From Sulfitobacter mediterraneus (GTDB taxonomy: Bacteria > Pseudomonadota > Alphaproteobacteria > Rhodobacterales > Rhodobacteraceae): 64,000 nt of DNA. Every line of letters starts with the position of its first letter. Within the stretch, counting starts at the first letter, position 1. The translations under genes and the position numbers were made by a program. Where the stretch lies: the NCBI RefSeq assembly GCF_016801775.1, contig NZ_CP069004.1, positions 1,116,001-1,180,000 on the forward strand, given 5' to 3'. Shown here piece after piece: positions 27,575 to 36,632 of this stretch. The notes below the pieces were generated by a model that had not been told where the DNA came from, did no database searches, and worked only from the letters and a program-made list of their open reading frames with translations.

Positions 27575-28357
27575 ATGAAAATCGCCACATTCAACATCAA
27601 CGGGATCAAAGCGCGGGCCGAGGCGCTGCCGGCATGGCTCGATGAAGCGCAGCCGGATGTGGTTTTGTTGCAGGAAATCAAATCGGTAGATGAAAACTTC
27701 CCCCGCGAGCTGTTCGAAGACCGCGGGTACAATGTGGAAACCCATGGGCAAAAATCCTTTAACGGTGTCGCGATCCTGTCCAAACATCCTTTGGAAGATG
27801 TGTCACGCGGCCTGCCGGGCGATGAGAGCGACGAACAGGCCCGCTGGATCGAAGCCACGGTGATGGGCGAGCGCGAGGCGCTGCGTGTCTGCGGGCTTTA
27901 CCTGCCCAATGGCAACCCTGCGCCAGGGCCAAAGTTTGATTACAAGCTGGCGTGGATGCAGCGCCTTAAGGCGCGGGCGCAGGCCTTACTGGCAGAAGAG
28001 ACCCCGTTTTTGATGGCCGGGGATTACAATATTATTCCGCAGGCCGAAGATGCTGCCAAACCCGATGCCTGGCGTGATGACGCACTTTTCCGCCCTGAAT
28101 CCCGCGCAGCCTGGCGGCGCTTGTTGAATCTTGGACTGACCGAAGCCTTCCGCGCCCGCACACAGGGGCCGGGGCATTACAGTTTTTGGGACTATCAAGC
28201 CGGCGCATGGAACCGCAACAATGGCATCAGGATTGATCATTTCCTGCTGAGCCCGGCCTGTGCGGACATGCTGCGCGACTGCCAGATTGACCGCGATGTG
28301 CGCGGGCGGGACAAACCGTCTGATCACGTGCCGGTCTGGGTTGATCTGGATTTTTGA
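27575..28357 (+). CDS. xth: Exodeoxyribonuclease III (AP endonuclease)
   Basis: A 260-residue Mg-dependent repair enzyme cutting DNA at abasic sites. It begins MKIATFNINGIKARAEALP and has the metal-binding LLQEIKS, the AGDYNIIP segment, NNGIRIDHFLLSP and the C-terminal KPSDHVPVWVDL with the catalytic Asp-His pair. The start at 27575 gives the invariant MKIATFNINGIKAR; the upstream frame is not protein-like. It is convergent with the HNH nuclease gene over a hairpin at 28381. Confidence 0.97.
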   Translation: MKIATFNINGIKARAEALPAWLDEAQPDVVLLQEIKSVDENFPRELFEDRGYNVETHGQKSFNGVAILSKHPLEDVSRGLPGDESDEQARWIEATVMGEREALRVCGLYLPNGNPAPGPKFDYKLAWMQRLKARAQALLAEETPFLMAGDYNIIPQAEDAAKPDAWRDDALFRPESRAAWRRLLNLGLTEAFRARTQGPGHYSFWDYQAGAWNRNNGIRIDHFLLSPACADMLRDCQIDRDVRGRDKPSDHVPVWVDLDF

Positions 28358-28380
28358 GCCTAGCGCTGCTTGGCGGATCG

Positions 28381-28401
28381 CCGGGGGCTGTCTGCCCCCG
28401 G
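28381..28401. terminator. Hairpin between convergent xth and HNH genes
   Basis: CCGGGGGC (28381-28388) pairs with GCCCCCGG (28394-28401) over a 5-base loop. It is followed by CCCCCGAGAATATTTATAGCC, a motif also seen reversed at 56938-56960. It probably acts as a shared terminator or is part of a dispersed element. Confidence 0.55.
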
Positions 28402-28436
28402 ACCCCCGAGAATATTTATAGCCAAAAAGGCAGGGC

Positions 28437-29021
28437 TCAGGCTTCGAGCTCGGCGTCCCAGTAAAGATAGTCGAGCCAGCTGTCGTGCAGGTGATTGGGC
28501 GGGAATTTCCGTCCCGTATTGCGCAGTTCCTCGGCCCCCGGCTGGCGCGGCGGTTTGCGCAGTGAAAGACCTGTGTGATGCAGCGGTTTGGAACCTTTGC
28601 GTAGATTACAGGGTGAACAGGCCGCCACCACGTTTTGCCAAGACGTCACACCGCCCGCCGCGCGGGGCACCACGTGATCAAAGGTCAGGTCCCCTTTGGC
28701 ACCGCAGTATTGGCAGCGAAATTCGTCCCTCAGAAATAAATTAAAGCGCGTGAAGGCCACGCGCTTTTGAGGTTTGACATAGTCTTTGAGCACAACCACC
28801 GAAGGTATCCGGATCACGGTCGAAGGGCTGCGCACCACATCGTCGTATTCGGCGACGATATCCACCCTGTCGAGCCATTTGGCCTTGATCGCATCCTGCC
28901 AGGGCCAAAGGGAGAGTGGATAATAACTGAGCGGTCGATAATCCGCATTGAGCACAAGCGCTGGCTTGTGTTTCAGACCCGCTGGTGCGCGGGTGAATTC
29001 GGTTCTGAAATCGCCGTCCAT
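28437..29021 (-). CDS. HNH endonuclease
   Basis: A 194-residue protein with an HNH nuclease domain in its second half. Two zinc Cys pairs flank the motif: CQYCGAKGDLTFDHVVPRAA and CSPCNLRKG, with the catalytic His in FDHV and Asn in the WQNVVAAC segment. The N-terminal ALVLNADYRPLSYYPLSLW block is the usual lead-in of the widespread alphaproteobacterial HNH family. I prefer the ATG at 29021 (MDGDFRTEFTRAP). This type is chromosomal and conserved; it is not evidently phage or intron linked. Its role is unknown. Confidence 0.88.
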   Translation of the reverse strand: MDGDFRTEFTRAPAGLKHKPALVLNADYRPLSYYPLSLWPWQDAIKAKWLDRVDIVAEYDDVVRSPSTVIRIPSVVVLKDYVKPQKRVAFTRFNLFLRDEFRCQYCGAKGDLTFDHVVPRAAGGVTSWQNVVAACSPCNLRKGSKPLHHTGLSLRKPPRQPGAEELRNTGRKFPPNHLHDSWLDYLYWDAELEA

Positions 29022-29152
29022 TTCTGGTGTCGTCCCCTGCCCGTTTCCGTCAACTATATCTCGTGGTTTTCCTCTTGCAAGCCCTAGGTTTTGCACAAGA
29101 TGTCGCGGAACATATAGGCGGGGATTACGACAGTTTCATAACAAGCGCCGGG

Positions 29153-29818
29153 TCACAGCCCCAGTTTATCGCGCATGAAGGCCAAGGCCACGCTGAGCCC
29201 GTCGGGCGCGATGCCGTGGCCTGTGCCTTTCATGACATGAGCGTAAACGTCCTGCCATCCCGCCTCTTGCAGCGCTTCGGCAGCTTGCGGCAGCGATTGC
29301 GGCGGCACCACATCATCCGCGTCGCCGTGAACCAACAATACTGCAGGTCTGACCACAACCTCATCCGCAAGGGTTTCGGGGGACAGCAAACGCCCCGAGA
29401 ACGCAACGATGCCCGCCACTTCATCCTCGCGGCGCGGCGCGACATGCAGGGCCATCATTGTGCCTTGGGAAAAGCCAAACAGAACCACCTGTTCGGGCAG
29501 CACATCTTCGTCCACCATCAGCGCATCGAGAAAGGCGTTCAGATCTGCGACCGCCTGCATCATGCCGCGTTCGGATTCCTCTTCGGAGGAACCGTCGATC
29601 CAGGGGATCGGAAACCACTGATAGCCCATCGGTGCGCCGGCACAGGCCTCAGGCGCATCTGGCGCCACGAAAAGCGTATCCGGCAGATGATCGGCCAATG
29701 GATCGGCCAGCCCCAGAAGATCGGCCCCATTGGCGCCGTAGCCGTGCAGAAACACCACAACCGATCGTGTTTCGCCAGATTTTGGCGCCCGGCGCCCCGC
29801 GTTGAGTACCCGTGTCAT
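29153..29818 (-). CDS. Alpha/beta hydrolase (phospholipase/carboxylesterase type)
   Basis: A 221-residue esterase of the carboxylesterase 2 group. The oxyanion segment is FLHGYGANGADLLGLA. The nucleophile Ser is in GFSQGTMMAL, the acid in HGDADDVVP and the His in GTGHGIAPDG. Substrate is unknown. The ATG (29816-29818) overlaps the stop of the upstream glycosylase gene as ATGA, which decides the start. It is transcribed with the alkA-like and cobK genes. Confidence 0.9.
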   Translation of the reverse strand: MTRVLNAGRRAPKSGETRSVVVFLHGYGANGADLLGLADPLADHLPDTLFVAPDAPEACAGAPMGYQWFPIPWIDGSSEEESERGMMQAVADLNAFLDALMVDEDVLPEQVVLFGFSQGTMMALHVAPRREDEVAGIVAFSGRLLSPETLADEVVVRPAVLLVHGDADDVVPPQSLPQAAEALQEAGWQDVYAHVMKGTGHGIAPDGLSVALAFMRDKLGL

Positions 29819-30465
29819 CCCAGACCTTCCCGTTGTTTGATAATGCGGTAGTAGGCAAAGAGCGCCCGCGCCGCAACCGACCGCCAGGGCGACCATTGCT
29901 GCGCCATCACAGCCAGCGCCTCTGACGTGGGCCGTGCATCGAGGTCAAACAGCACCCGGGCGGCCTCTTGCAAGGCCAGATCGCCGGGGGGGAACATATC
30001 GGCGCGGCCCAGACAGAACATCACGTAAATCTGCGCGGTCCAGGGGCCGATGCCCAAAAGACCGGTGAGCGCAGAAATCGCTTCGGCGTCCGGCAAATGC
30101 TCAAGGGCGGTATAGTCCAGATCTGACAGCGCCAGTGCGTGCACATAGCGGGCCTTGGGCTTGCTGAGCCCTGCGGCACGCAGCCCGTCTTGTCCGGCAC
30201 GCTGGACCTTGGAGGGCTCAAACAGACCAGCCTCGGCCATGCGCAACCGGATTGCATCGGCGGAAGCCACGCTGACCTGCTGGCTGATGATAATTTCGGT
30301 CAAACCTCTGAAACCCGGCGATTTCAGGCGCAGGGGCAGATCGCCCACCTGATCCAGCACCGGGGCAAAGCGTGGCTCGGCCCGCGCAAGCCATGCGGCC
30401 CCTTCAGTGAGGTCATCATGGTTTTGGATCAGACGGAACTGTGCGGTCAAAGCTCCGCCACCCAA
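29815..30465 (-). CDS. DNA-3-methyladenine glycosylase II (AlkA-like)
   Basis: A 216-residue base-excision repair glycosylase that removes alkylated bases. The HhH-GPD signature is clear: LLGIGPWTAQIYVMFCLGRADMFP followed by the catalytic Asp in GDLALQ. It is the short form, without the Ada-type N-terminal domain of E. coli AlkA. It overlaps cobK upstream by 19 bases and the hydrolase downstream by 4, so a minus-strand operon. Confidence 0.93.
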   Translation of the reverse strand: MGGGALTAQFRLIQNHDDLTEGAAWLARAEPRFAPVLDQVGDLPLRLKSPGFRGLTEIIISQQVSVASADAIRLRMAEAGLFEPSKVQRAGQDGLRAAGLSKPKARYVHALALSDLDYTALEHLPDAEAISALTGLLGIGPWTAQIYVMFCLGRADMFPPGDLALQEAARVLFDLDARPTSEALAVMAQQWSPWRSVAARALFAYYRIIKQREGLG

Positions 30466-31184
30466 TCGAGGATTGCCCCGACATCACGCACCACCAATGC
30501 CCCTTGCGGCGGCGCAGGGCGATCAATCAGGATCGTGGTGAGACCAAGCGCCTCGGCGGCGTCCACCTTGGGGCGGCTTGGCACCCCGCCAAGGTTGCGG
30601 CAGATCAGAACCTCCACGCCAAGTTTCTCAAACAAGGCAATCTCATCGGCCACAGTGAAGGGCGGATCGCCAAAAACCAACTCCACAAAATCATATGGTG
30701 CGGCCCGCCCGTGTCGTCCGGTTTGGCGCAAGAATAATTTTGATCCAGCAAAGGGCAGATAGTCGGACAAGCTGGCCCAACCGGTTGCGGAAAACACCCG
30801 CCCACCCGCCGGAATCATCGCATTGGCAATGCGCACATCTGCGGCGGCCTGCAGGTTGCGCCCTGCACCCACGTCCCAGCTTGGCCGCGAGAGGCTGACG
30901 AAGGGCAAGCCCGCCTGCCGCGCCGCCAGAAAGCCCTGCTGGGTCATGATCCCGTCAAAGCCATGGCTTGCGTCAACAACAGCCCGGCAGCTCTGCATCT
31001 GTGCCGTCAGGCCTGCCAAATCGTTAAAATCGTGCAAAGCAAAGGGCATAGGCATCGGGTTCGATCCGCGCGGCGGTTCGGACATCAAGGCCCGCACGCC
31101 AATCCCTTGATCGCGCAGCGCTGCGCCGATCTGCCGCGCCTCGGCGCTGCCTGCCAATAATAATATATCTGATCCGCCTGTCAT
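30447..31184 (-). CDS. cobK: Precorrin-6A reductase
   Basis: A 245-residue NADPH-dependent enzyme of the aerobic corrin pathway that reduces precorrin-6A. Seen: ILLLAGSAEARQIG at the N-terminus, VVDASHGFDGIMTQQGFLAA, LVFGDPPFTVADEIALFEKLG and LICRNLGGVPSRPKVDAAEAL, all characteristic of CobK/CbiJ. The start is the ATG at 31182-31184 (MTGGSDILLL). No other cob gene is in this window. B12 supply matters here because nrdJ (42531-46190) needs it. Confidence 0.9.
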   Translation of the reverse strand: MTGGSDILLLAGSAEARQIGAALRDQGIGVRALMSEPPRGSNPMPMPFALHDFNDLAGLTAQMQSCRAVVDASHGFDGIMTQQGFLAARQAGLPFVSLSRPSWDVGAGRNLQAAADVRIANAMIPAGGRVFSATGWASLSDYLPFAGSKLFLRQTGRHGRAAPYDFVELVFGDPPFTVADEIALFEKLGVEVLICRNLGGVPSRPKVDAAEALGLTTILIDRPAPPQGALVVRDVGAILDWVAEL

Positions 31185-31274
31185 GGCCGCGACATTAGGC
31201 CCCTGACCGGCGTGTGCAAGGGGTTGCTCCTGCCCAATCACGGCGGTACGCCTTTGCGCAGAAGTGGATTTACG

Positions 31275-32474
31275 ATGATTGATGATACACGCGCCAAGCG
31301 CAATGTAGCGGTTTTGGTCGGGGCGCAGGCCATTCTGGGCAGCCAAATGCCGATGATGTTTGTTGTGGCCGGTCTGGCGGGTCAAATGCTGGCCAGCAAC
31401 GTGTGTTTCGCCACCCTGCCCATCTCGATGATCGTTCTGGGATCCATGCTGTCAGCGACGCCAGTGTCGGCAATCATGCAGCGGTATGGCCGTCGGGCGG
31501 GGTTCTTTCTTGGCACCTTTGGCGGCGCAACCGGGGCGGTTGTCTCGGCCTATGGGCTATATACCGGGTCGTTCGCATTGTTCCTTGTCGGATCGTTTAT
31601 CTCTGGTATCTATATGTCCGCGCAGGGTTTTTACCGTTTTGCCGCGACCGACACCGCCTCTGATGATTTCCGGCCCAAGGCAATTTCATATGTGATGGCG
31701 GGTGGATTGATTTCTGCGGTGATCGGGCCGCAGCTTGCCACGGCCACTTCAAACGCCTTTGTTGTTCCCTTTCTGGGCACCTATTTTGCAGTGATTTCGG
31801 TCAATGTGATCGGATCGTTGCTGTTTTTGTTCCTCGACATTCCCAAGCCCGAACCTGTCAACCCCGATGCCCCCCGTGGCCGCAGCCGGTGGGAGCTGCT
31901 GACCACCCCGCGCATCGCAGTGGCGGTGATCTGTGCGATGGTTTCCTACGCATTGATGAACCTTGTGATGACTTCCACCCCCTTGGCGGTTGTCGGCTGC
32001 GGATATACCGAAAAGACCGCCGGTTATGTGGTCACGGGCCATGTTCTGGCGATGTTTGCGCCGTCGTTTTTTACCGGGCATCTGATCAACCGCTTCGGTG
32101 TGGAAAAGATCATGGGCCTTGGCATTGCGATCCTCGCTGCGGCGGGCGTCGTGGGCTTGCAAGGTGTTGACCTTGAAAACTTCTTTATCGCGCTGATCCT
32201 GCTTGGGCTGGGCTGGAACTTTGGCTTTATCGGGGCGACCACCATGCTGACCGGTGCACATGAGCCGCATGAACGGGGCCGGATGCAGGGGCTGAACGAT
32301 CTGTTGGTGTTTGGCGGCGTGACCGTTGCGTCGCTGGCTTCCGGCGGGTTGATGAACTGCTCCGGCGGGTCTGCTGTCGAGGGCTGGACAGCGGTGAACA
32401 TGGCGATGGTGCCGTTCCTCGCGCTGGCTGGCGGGTCGTTGATCTGGCTGGTGATGCGCGGCAAGGACGCCTGA
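31275..32474 (+). CDS. Major facilitator superfamily transporter
   Basis: A 399-residue inner-membrane transporter with about 12 helices. The loop between helices 2 and 3 has QRYGRRAGFFLGTFGG, the MFS motif A position. In the second half GHLINRFGVEKIMGLGIAIL plays the same role. I start at ATG 31275 (MIDDTRAKRN), 91 bases from the divergent cobK start; an upstream GTG/ATG adds a polar tail. Substrate is unknown. Confidence 0.9.
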   Translation: MIDDTRAKRNVAVLVGAQAILGSQMPMMFVVAGLAGQMLASNVCFATLPISMIVLGSMLSATPVSAIMQRYGRRAGFFLGTFGGATGAVVSAYGLYTGSFALFLVGSFISGIYMSAQGFYRFAATDTASDDFRPKAISYVMAGGLISAVIGPQLATATSNAFVVPFLGTYFAVISVNVIGSLLFLFLDIPKPEPVNPDAPRGRSRWELLTTPRIAVAVICAMVSYALMNLVMTSTPLAVVGCGYTEKTAGYVVTGHVLAMFAPSFFTGHLINRFGVEKIMGLGIAILAAAGVVGLQGVDLENFFIALILLGLGWNFGFIGATTMLTGAHEPHERGRMQGLNDLLVFGGVTVASLASGGLMNCSGGSAVEGWTAVNMAMVPFLALAGGSLIWLVMRGKDA

Positions 32475-32481
32475 TCGGCGG

Positions 32482-33258
32482 CTACCAGCGCCCGGTCAGG
32501 CTCCGGAACGCGAGGCGCAATTGATCTTGCGCTGCAACATCTGGCAATTGTCCATCTGCGACCCTCGCAGGGTTAGCCAATGCGGCTTTCAATGTAGTTT
32601 CCGCCTGCCCGACATGCAGCAGAGCCGCACGCGCGTTCTTTGAAACCAAAGCACGGGATTTGCGGGCGTTCTGCAATCGCTCCAATCCTTCGCCAGCGAG
32701 TGCCTTCACGCCGTCCGCAGTACCATCCACCAGCGGAATGCGCCCCTTCGCCTCAAGCTCAGGAATCGCGCGCAGCCATGTTGCGACCCCGGCGGCAAAG
32801 GCCGCGTCGCGCACAACAGCCTCATCCGCAGCGCCCAAGGACCGCGCGGCAACCCATGTCAGATGGCCGGATGTCCTGTTGAGGTAATCCGCAAAATGCG
32901 CCGCATCCTCGAACGGATCTTTGTAGATATCCCAACGCCTTGCCGCGACAAGCTGATCCAATAGATCAGCATCTCCCGGCGTTATCACCTGAGCCAATGG
33001 TGTGGCCACCTCGTGGCGGCGCACAGGGCCACCCTTGGCGATCTCTTCACATACGTCGCGCCACCATTGCAGGCGCATTTCTGCGATCATCGGCTCCTGC
33101 GTGACCCACGGCGCCCGCGCCACCTCGACGTTGAAGGCATAAAGCGGAAACAACACCCGGCGGGCCGCGACAGGCACCGCCATCACCGCGCGAAAGCGCA
33201 ACGGATCACCCCGTTCCACCAAAGCCGCGCAGGCGTTCAGATCCGCATCAAAGCTCAT
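32482..33258 (-). CDS. Squalene/phytoene synthase-family protein
   Basis: A 258-residue protein of the trans-isoprenyl diphosphate synthase (head-to-head) family. It shows LFPLYAFNVEVARAP, MIAEMRLQWWRDVCEEI and YLNRTSGHLTWVAARSLG. I do not see the two Asp-rich DxxxD motifs required for synthases; the first position is FNVEV. It therefore resembles the NDUFAF6-like branch rather than a carotenoid or squalene enzyme. Start ATG 33256-33258 overlaps the methyltransferase stop by 4 bases. Function is probably non-catalytic, but this is inference. Confidence 0.75.
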   Translation of the reverse strand: MSFDADLNACAALVERGDPLRFRAVMAVPVAARRVLFPLYAFNVEVARAPWVTQEPMIAEMRLQWWRDVCEEIAKGGPVRRHEVATPLAQVITPGDADLLDQLVAARRWDIYKDPFEDAAHFADYLNRTSGHLTWVAARSLGAADEAVVRDAAFAAGVATWLRAIPELEAKGRIPLVDGTADGVKALAGEGLERLQNARKSRALVSKNARAALLHVGQAETTLKAALANPARVADGQLPDVAAQDQLRLAFRSLTGRW

Positions 33259-33977
33259 TTCAGCCGCACAACACTCAGCAGATAGCCGCATTCGTCGCGG
33301 TGCGCCCGCCAGGTTGCGGCCTCTTCCTCGGCCTCGTCCAGCACGGCTGCAAGAGCCGCATCCGCAGTTGGCCGCAGCGCCGCGATCCGTTTGTCGAGGG
33401 GTCCAAAATACCCTTCCCACGCCGCATCGGACAGCTTGCGCGTGTCCAATGTTTCATAGCCCGCGGCCTCCACCCGTGCGGCGATGCCCGCAGCACCGGT
33501 CATCGGGGGATAACCGGCCCACATGGCCTGCGCCCGTTCCGAGCGGTCATCTGTGAACCAACAGGGTTCTGTAAAGGCGACAACGCCGCCTGGCCGCAAG
33601 GATTTGCGCCATGCGGTCAAGGCTTCGGTCACGCCCAGGAAATACACCGCGCCAGCGCACCAGATCATGTCAAAGCTGTTCATGATCCGCGCCATGTCAG
33701 CCTTGAGCACCGTCACGCGGCTGTCACTTTGCCAGACATCGCGGGCTGCCTCGACAAAATGCGCAGTCTTGTCCAGCGCGGTCACATGGCCCTGAGGCGC
33801 GGCCTTGAGCAGGCTGGCGATATCGCCGCCCGGCCCGCAAGCGACATCGGCAATCTCGGCGTTGGCCGGCAACCGGGCAATGTCAGCCGCCCAAGCTACG
33901 TCCGCCGCCTCGCCCGGCCCTTCGCGGGGCAAGTCGCGGTGCAGCTCAAAAAAGGCCTTCATAGGGTCAGATGTCAT
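33255..33977 (-). CDS. Class I SAM-dependent methyltransferase
   Basis: A 240-residue methyltransferase. SAM-binding motif I is seen as IADVACGPGGDIASLL, with motif II-like HVTALDKTAHFV and the later FDMIWCAGAVYFLG. Substrate is unknown; the pattern is that of small-molecule methyltransferases. Coupled to neighbours on both sides: it overlaps the squalene-synthase-like gene by 4 bases and the hydrolase gene by 11. A Met five residues in (33962) is an alternative start. Confidence 0.87.
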   Translation of the reverse strand: MTSDPMKAFFELHRDLPREGPGEAADVAWAADIARLPANAEIADVACGPGGDIASLLKAAPQGHVTALDKTAHFVEAARDVWQSDSRVTVLKADMARIMNSFDMIWCAGAVYFLGVTEALTAWRKSLRPGGVVAFTEPCWFTDDRSERAQAMWAGYPPMTGAAGIAARVEAAGYETLDTRKLSDAAWEGYFGPLDKRIAALRPTADAALAAVLDEAEEEAATWRAHRDECGYLLSVVRLK

Positions 33978-34950
33978 TGAGAAATTCCTTTATGGCCTTG
34001 GCGGTTTGCGGCGCATCGACAATATCGAGATGGCCAAGGTCCGGCACGATCTCATAGCTGCCCTTTTGGGTGGACCCGGCCAATGTCGGCTCATACTGGT
34101 CTGCGAAAAACGCCTCGTCCGCAGATCCCGCAATCAGCAGGAAAGGCGGAAGCGCGGCGGCATCTTTCAGATAATCACTGCGCGGTGCAAAGGAGGTGTT
34201 GAGCCGGTATGAATAGGCCGTCGTCGCCGTGTCGCCCAACGGCCCGTTCAGCACCGCAGCGGGCATGTGAAACTGTATGATGGTCAGGTGGTTCAGCGCC
34301 GTTATCCCAAAGGTGTTGAGCATCGAAAGCCCGATGATCCGGCGCAAAAGCGGCTCTGCCCAGCCGCCGGAATTGGGGCGTGTGGTGGGGGCATTGTGTT
34401 TCAAAAACGGCGCCAACAGAACCGCACCATCCAGCAGTGCCCCATGCGCGCCGCCAGCGAACCGGACCACAAGCCCGCCGCCAGAGGAATGACCACCCAG
34501 AATGACCTTTTGTCCCGCCTTGCGCTCTGCCGTGATCAGATCGGCCAGATCATCTTCGAACTGGCCGATGTAATCCACATCGCCGCGCCGTCCGGGTTTG
34601 GCCCCATGGCCTCGCAGATCAGGCACCAGCACATCGGCCTGCGCCGAAAGCTGCCGCGCCAGGCTGTCAAACTGAAGTCCGTGCCAACCGGAGCCATGTA
34701 ACAGCACCAGCAGCGGCGCATCCGGCTGATCGGCATCATAGCGGCGCACGTGCAGATCGAAGCCATCGCGCATTTTTACAGCCTCCTGCGCGGCAGGCGC
34801 GACACGGTCCGTCGCAAGGGTCTGATCAAAATTCAGCCCACCCTCGACGGGTTTCAACGGGCCGGGGCGTTGTGACAGGATCAACCCGACCGCGATCACC
34901 AATGTGATGCAGAGCGAAATGGCCGCAAACGAAAGAATTTTAAAAAACAA
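33967..34950 (-). CDS. Membrane-anchored alpha/beta hydrolase
   Basis: A lipase-like hydrolase of 327 residues with one N-terminal membrane helix (ISLCITLVIAVGLILS). The fold is clear: LLHGSGWHGLQFDSL (oxyanion), GGHSSGGGLVVRFAG (nucleophile Ser), and DLGHLDIVD (His). Start is uncertain. I propose the TTG at 34950 because it lies 4 bases after the cimA stop, giving MFFKILSFAAISLC; ATG starts at 34995 or 35022 overlap cimA by 41-68 bases. It follows cimA and precedes the methyltransferase in one operon. Substrate is unknown. Confidence 0.8.
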   Translation of the reverse strand: MFFKILSFAAISLCITLVIAVGLILSQRPGPLKPVEGGLNFDQTLATDRVAPAAQEAVKMRDGFDLHVRRYDADQPDAPLLVLLHGSGWHGLQFDSLARQLSAQADVLVPDLRGHGAKPGRRGDVDYIGQFEDDLADLITAERKAGQKVILGGHSSGGGLVVRFAGGAHGALLDGAVLLAPFLKHNAPTTRPNSGGWAEPLLRRIIGLSMLNTFGITALNHLTIIQFHMPAAVLNGPLGDTATTAYSYRLNTSFAPRSDYLKDAAALPPFLLIAGSADEAFFADQYEPTLAGSTQKGSYEIVPDLGHLDIVDAPQTAKAIKEFLNDI

Positions 34951-34954
34951 AACC

Positions 34955-36568
34955 CTAACCCTTGGTGTCGCGCACCAGTTTCCACCGGATCGCATCCAAT
35001 AGTGCCTCGAAACTGGCATCAACTATGTTGGCGCTGACACCGACGGTGGACCAGCGGCGGCCCTCGCCATCTTCGCTGTCGATGATGACCCGCGTGACCG
35101 CTTCGGTGCCGCCCTGGGTGATGCGGACCTTGAAATCGACCAGCCGCATGTCTTCGATCAGGGCCGAATATTTACCCAGATCCTTGGCCAAAGCCTTGGC
35201 CAGCGCGTTCACAGGCCCGCGATCGCCGCCGACTTCATCCATGGAATCGCTGACCGACATGCGCTTTTCGCCATCGACCTTCACGACCACCACGGCCTCT
35301 GACAGGCTGATCATCTTGTTGTGTTTGTTCTTACGGCGCTCCACCGTCACGCGATAGCGTTTGACCTCAAAGAGTTTCGGCATCTGGCCCAAGGCATCCC
35401 GCGCCAGCAGCTCAAAACTGGCTTGCGCGGTGTCATAGGCATATCCGATGGCCTCACGGGTTTTGACCTCTTCCAGAATGCGCCCCAGCGCCGGATCACC
35501 CTTGGGCACTTCCAGCCCCGCCTCGGTCAAGCGGCGGCGCAGGTTGGATTGTCCGGCCTGATTGGACATCGGGATGATCCGCGCATTTCCGACCAAAGCG
35601 GGATCGACATGCTCATATGTGCTCGGATCTTTGAGGATCGCGCTTGCGTGCAAACCGGCCTTATGGGCAAAGGCGGAAGAACCGACAAAGCCTGCCTGTT
35701 TCTTGGGCACGCGATTGAGGATTTCATCCAGCATCCGGCTGGTGCGGGTCAGCCCTTTGAGGGCTTTTTTACTGACGCCGATCTCATAGGTGCTGGCATA
35801 GGGTTCTTTGAGCAGCAGGATCGGGATCAGCGCCGTCAGATTGGCATTGCCGCATCGCTCGCCCAGCCCGTTGAGCGTGCCTTGGATCTGCCGCGCCCCG
35901 GCATCGACGGCAGCCAAGGTACAGGCGACCGCGTTTTCGGTATCGTCATGGGTGTGAATGCCAAGGTTTTCGCCCGGAATGCCCGCCGCAATGACCTCGC
36001 TCGTGATCCGCCCCACCTCGGCAGGCAGCGTGCCGCCGTTGGTGTCGCACAGCACGATCCACCGCGCACCGGCGTCCCGCACGGTCTTGAGGCATTCAAT
36101 CGCATAGTCTGGATTGGCCTTGTAACCGTCAAAGAAATGTTCCGCATCAAAAAGCGCCTCGCGCCCGCTGGCCACGATATGGGCAATGCTGTCGCGCAGC
36201 AGGCCGAGATTCTCGTCAAGCGTGATGCCAAGGGCGGTTTTGACGTGAAATTCGTGGGTCTTGCCAACGATACAGACCGATTTGGTGCCGGCGTTCAGCA
36301 CTGCGGCCAAAACATCATCGTTTTGCGCCGACATGCCGGGGCGTTTGGTCATGCCAAAGGCGGTCATCTTGGCTTTGGTCTTTGGGGCCGCATCAAAAAA
36401 GGCATTGTCGGTCGGGTTGGCACCGGGCCAGCCGCCTTCGATGTAGTCGACCCCCAGATCATCGAGCGCACGGGCGATCTGTTGCTTTTCTTCGGTGGAG
36501 AACTGCACGTCCTGGGTTTGCTGACCGTCGCGCAGGGTGGTGTCATAAAGGCACAGGCGGGTTTTCAT
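34955..36568 (-). CDS. cimA: (R)-citramalate synthase
   Basis: A 537-residue enzyme joining pyruvate and acetyl-CoA to citramalate on the threonine-independent route to isoleucine. Family blocks: LYDTTLRDGQQTQDVQFS, YIEGGWPGANPTDNAFF, LCDTNGGTLPAEVGRI and LGIHTHDDTENAVACTLAAV (the metal site), with a C-terminal regulatory (LeuA-dimer) domain. I start at ATG 36566-36568 (MKTRLCLYD) with AAAAGGAG before it. The GGW(P)G and length favour CimA over isopropylmalate synthase. It is downstream of cysS, same strand. Confidence 0.92.
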   Translation of the reverse strand: MKTRLCLYDTTLRDGQQTQDVQFSTEEKQQIARALDDLGVDYIEGGWPGANPTDNAFFDAAPKTKAKMTAFGMTKRPGMSAQNDDVLAAVLNAGTKSVCIVGKTHEFHVKTALGITLDENLGLLRDSIAHIVASGREALFDAEHFFDGYKANPDYAIECLKTVRDAGARWIVLCDTNGGTLPAEVGRITSEVIAAGIPGENLGIHTHDDTENAVACTLAAVDAGARQIQGTLNGLGERCGNANLTALIPILLLKEPYASTYEIGVSKKALKGLTRTSRMLDEILNRVPKKQAGFVGSSAFAHKAGLHASAILKDPSTYEHVDPALVGNARIIPMSNQAGQSNLRRRLTEAGLEVPKGDPALGRILEEVKTREAIGYAYDTAQASFELLARDALGQMPKLFEVKRYRVTVERRKNKHNKMISLSEAVVVVKVDGEKRMSVSDSMDEVGGDRGPVNALAKALAKDLGKYSALIEDMRLVDFKVRITQGGTEAVTRVIIDSEDGEGRRWSTVGVSANIVDASFEALLDAIRWKLVRDTKG

Positions 36569-36611
36569 GACTGTGCTCCTTTTGGGCAGGAGACAACAGT
36601 TCTGAAAACCG

Positions 36612-36632
36612 GTTCGTGCCCGTGGCACGAAC
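36612..36632 (-). promoter_or_regulatory. Hairpin in the cysS-cimA gap
   Basis: GTTCGTGCC (36612-36620) pairs perfectly with GGCACGAAC (36624-36632) over a 3-base loop. A second hairpin TTGCC/GGCAA and overlapping AAACC/GGTTT lie at about 36655-36676. They are in the 169-base leader of cimA, so could act as terminator, attenuator or spacer; no T-run follows. Confidence 0.4.

Noticed and set aside
28437..29021. HNH gene as part of an intron, phage or restriction system
   Set aside because: No flanking intron, methyltransferase or phage gene; it is the widely conserved chromosomal HNH family of alphaproteobacteria.
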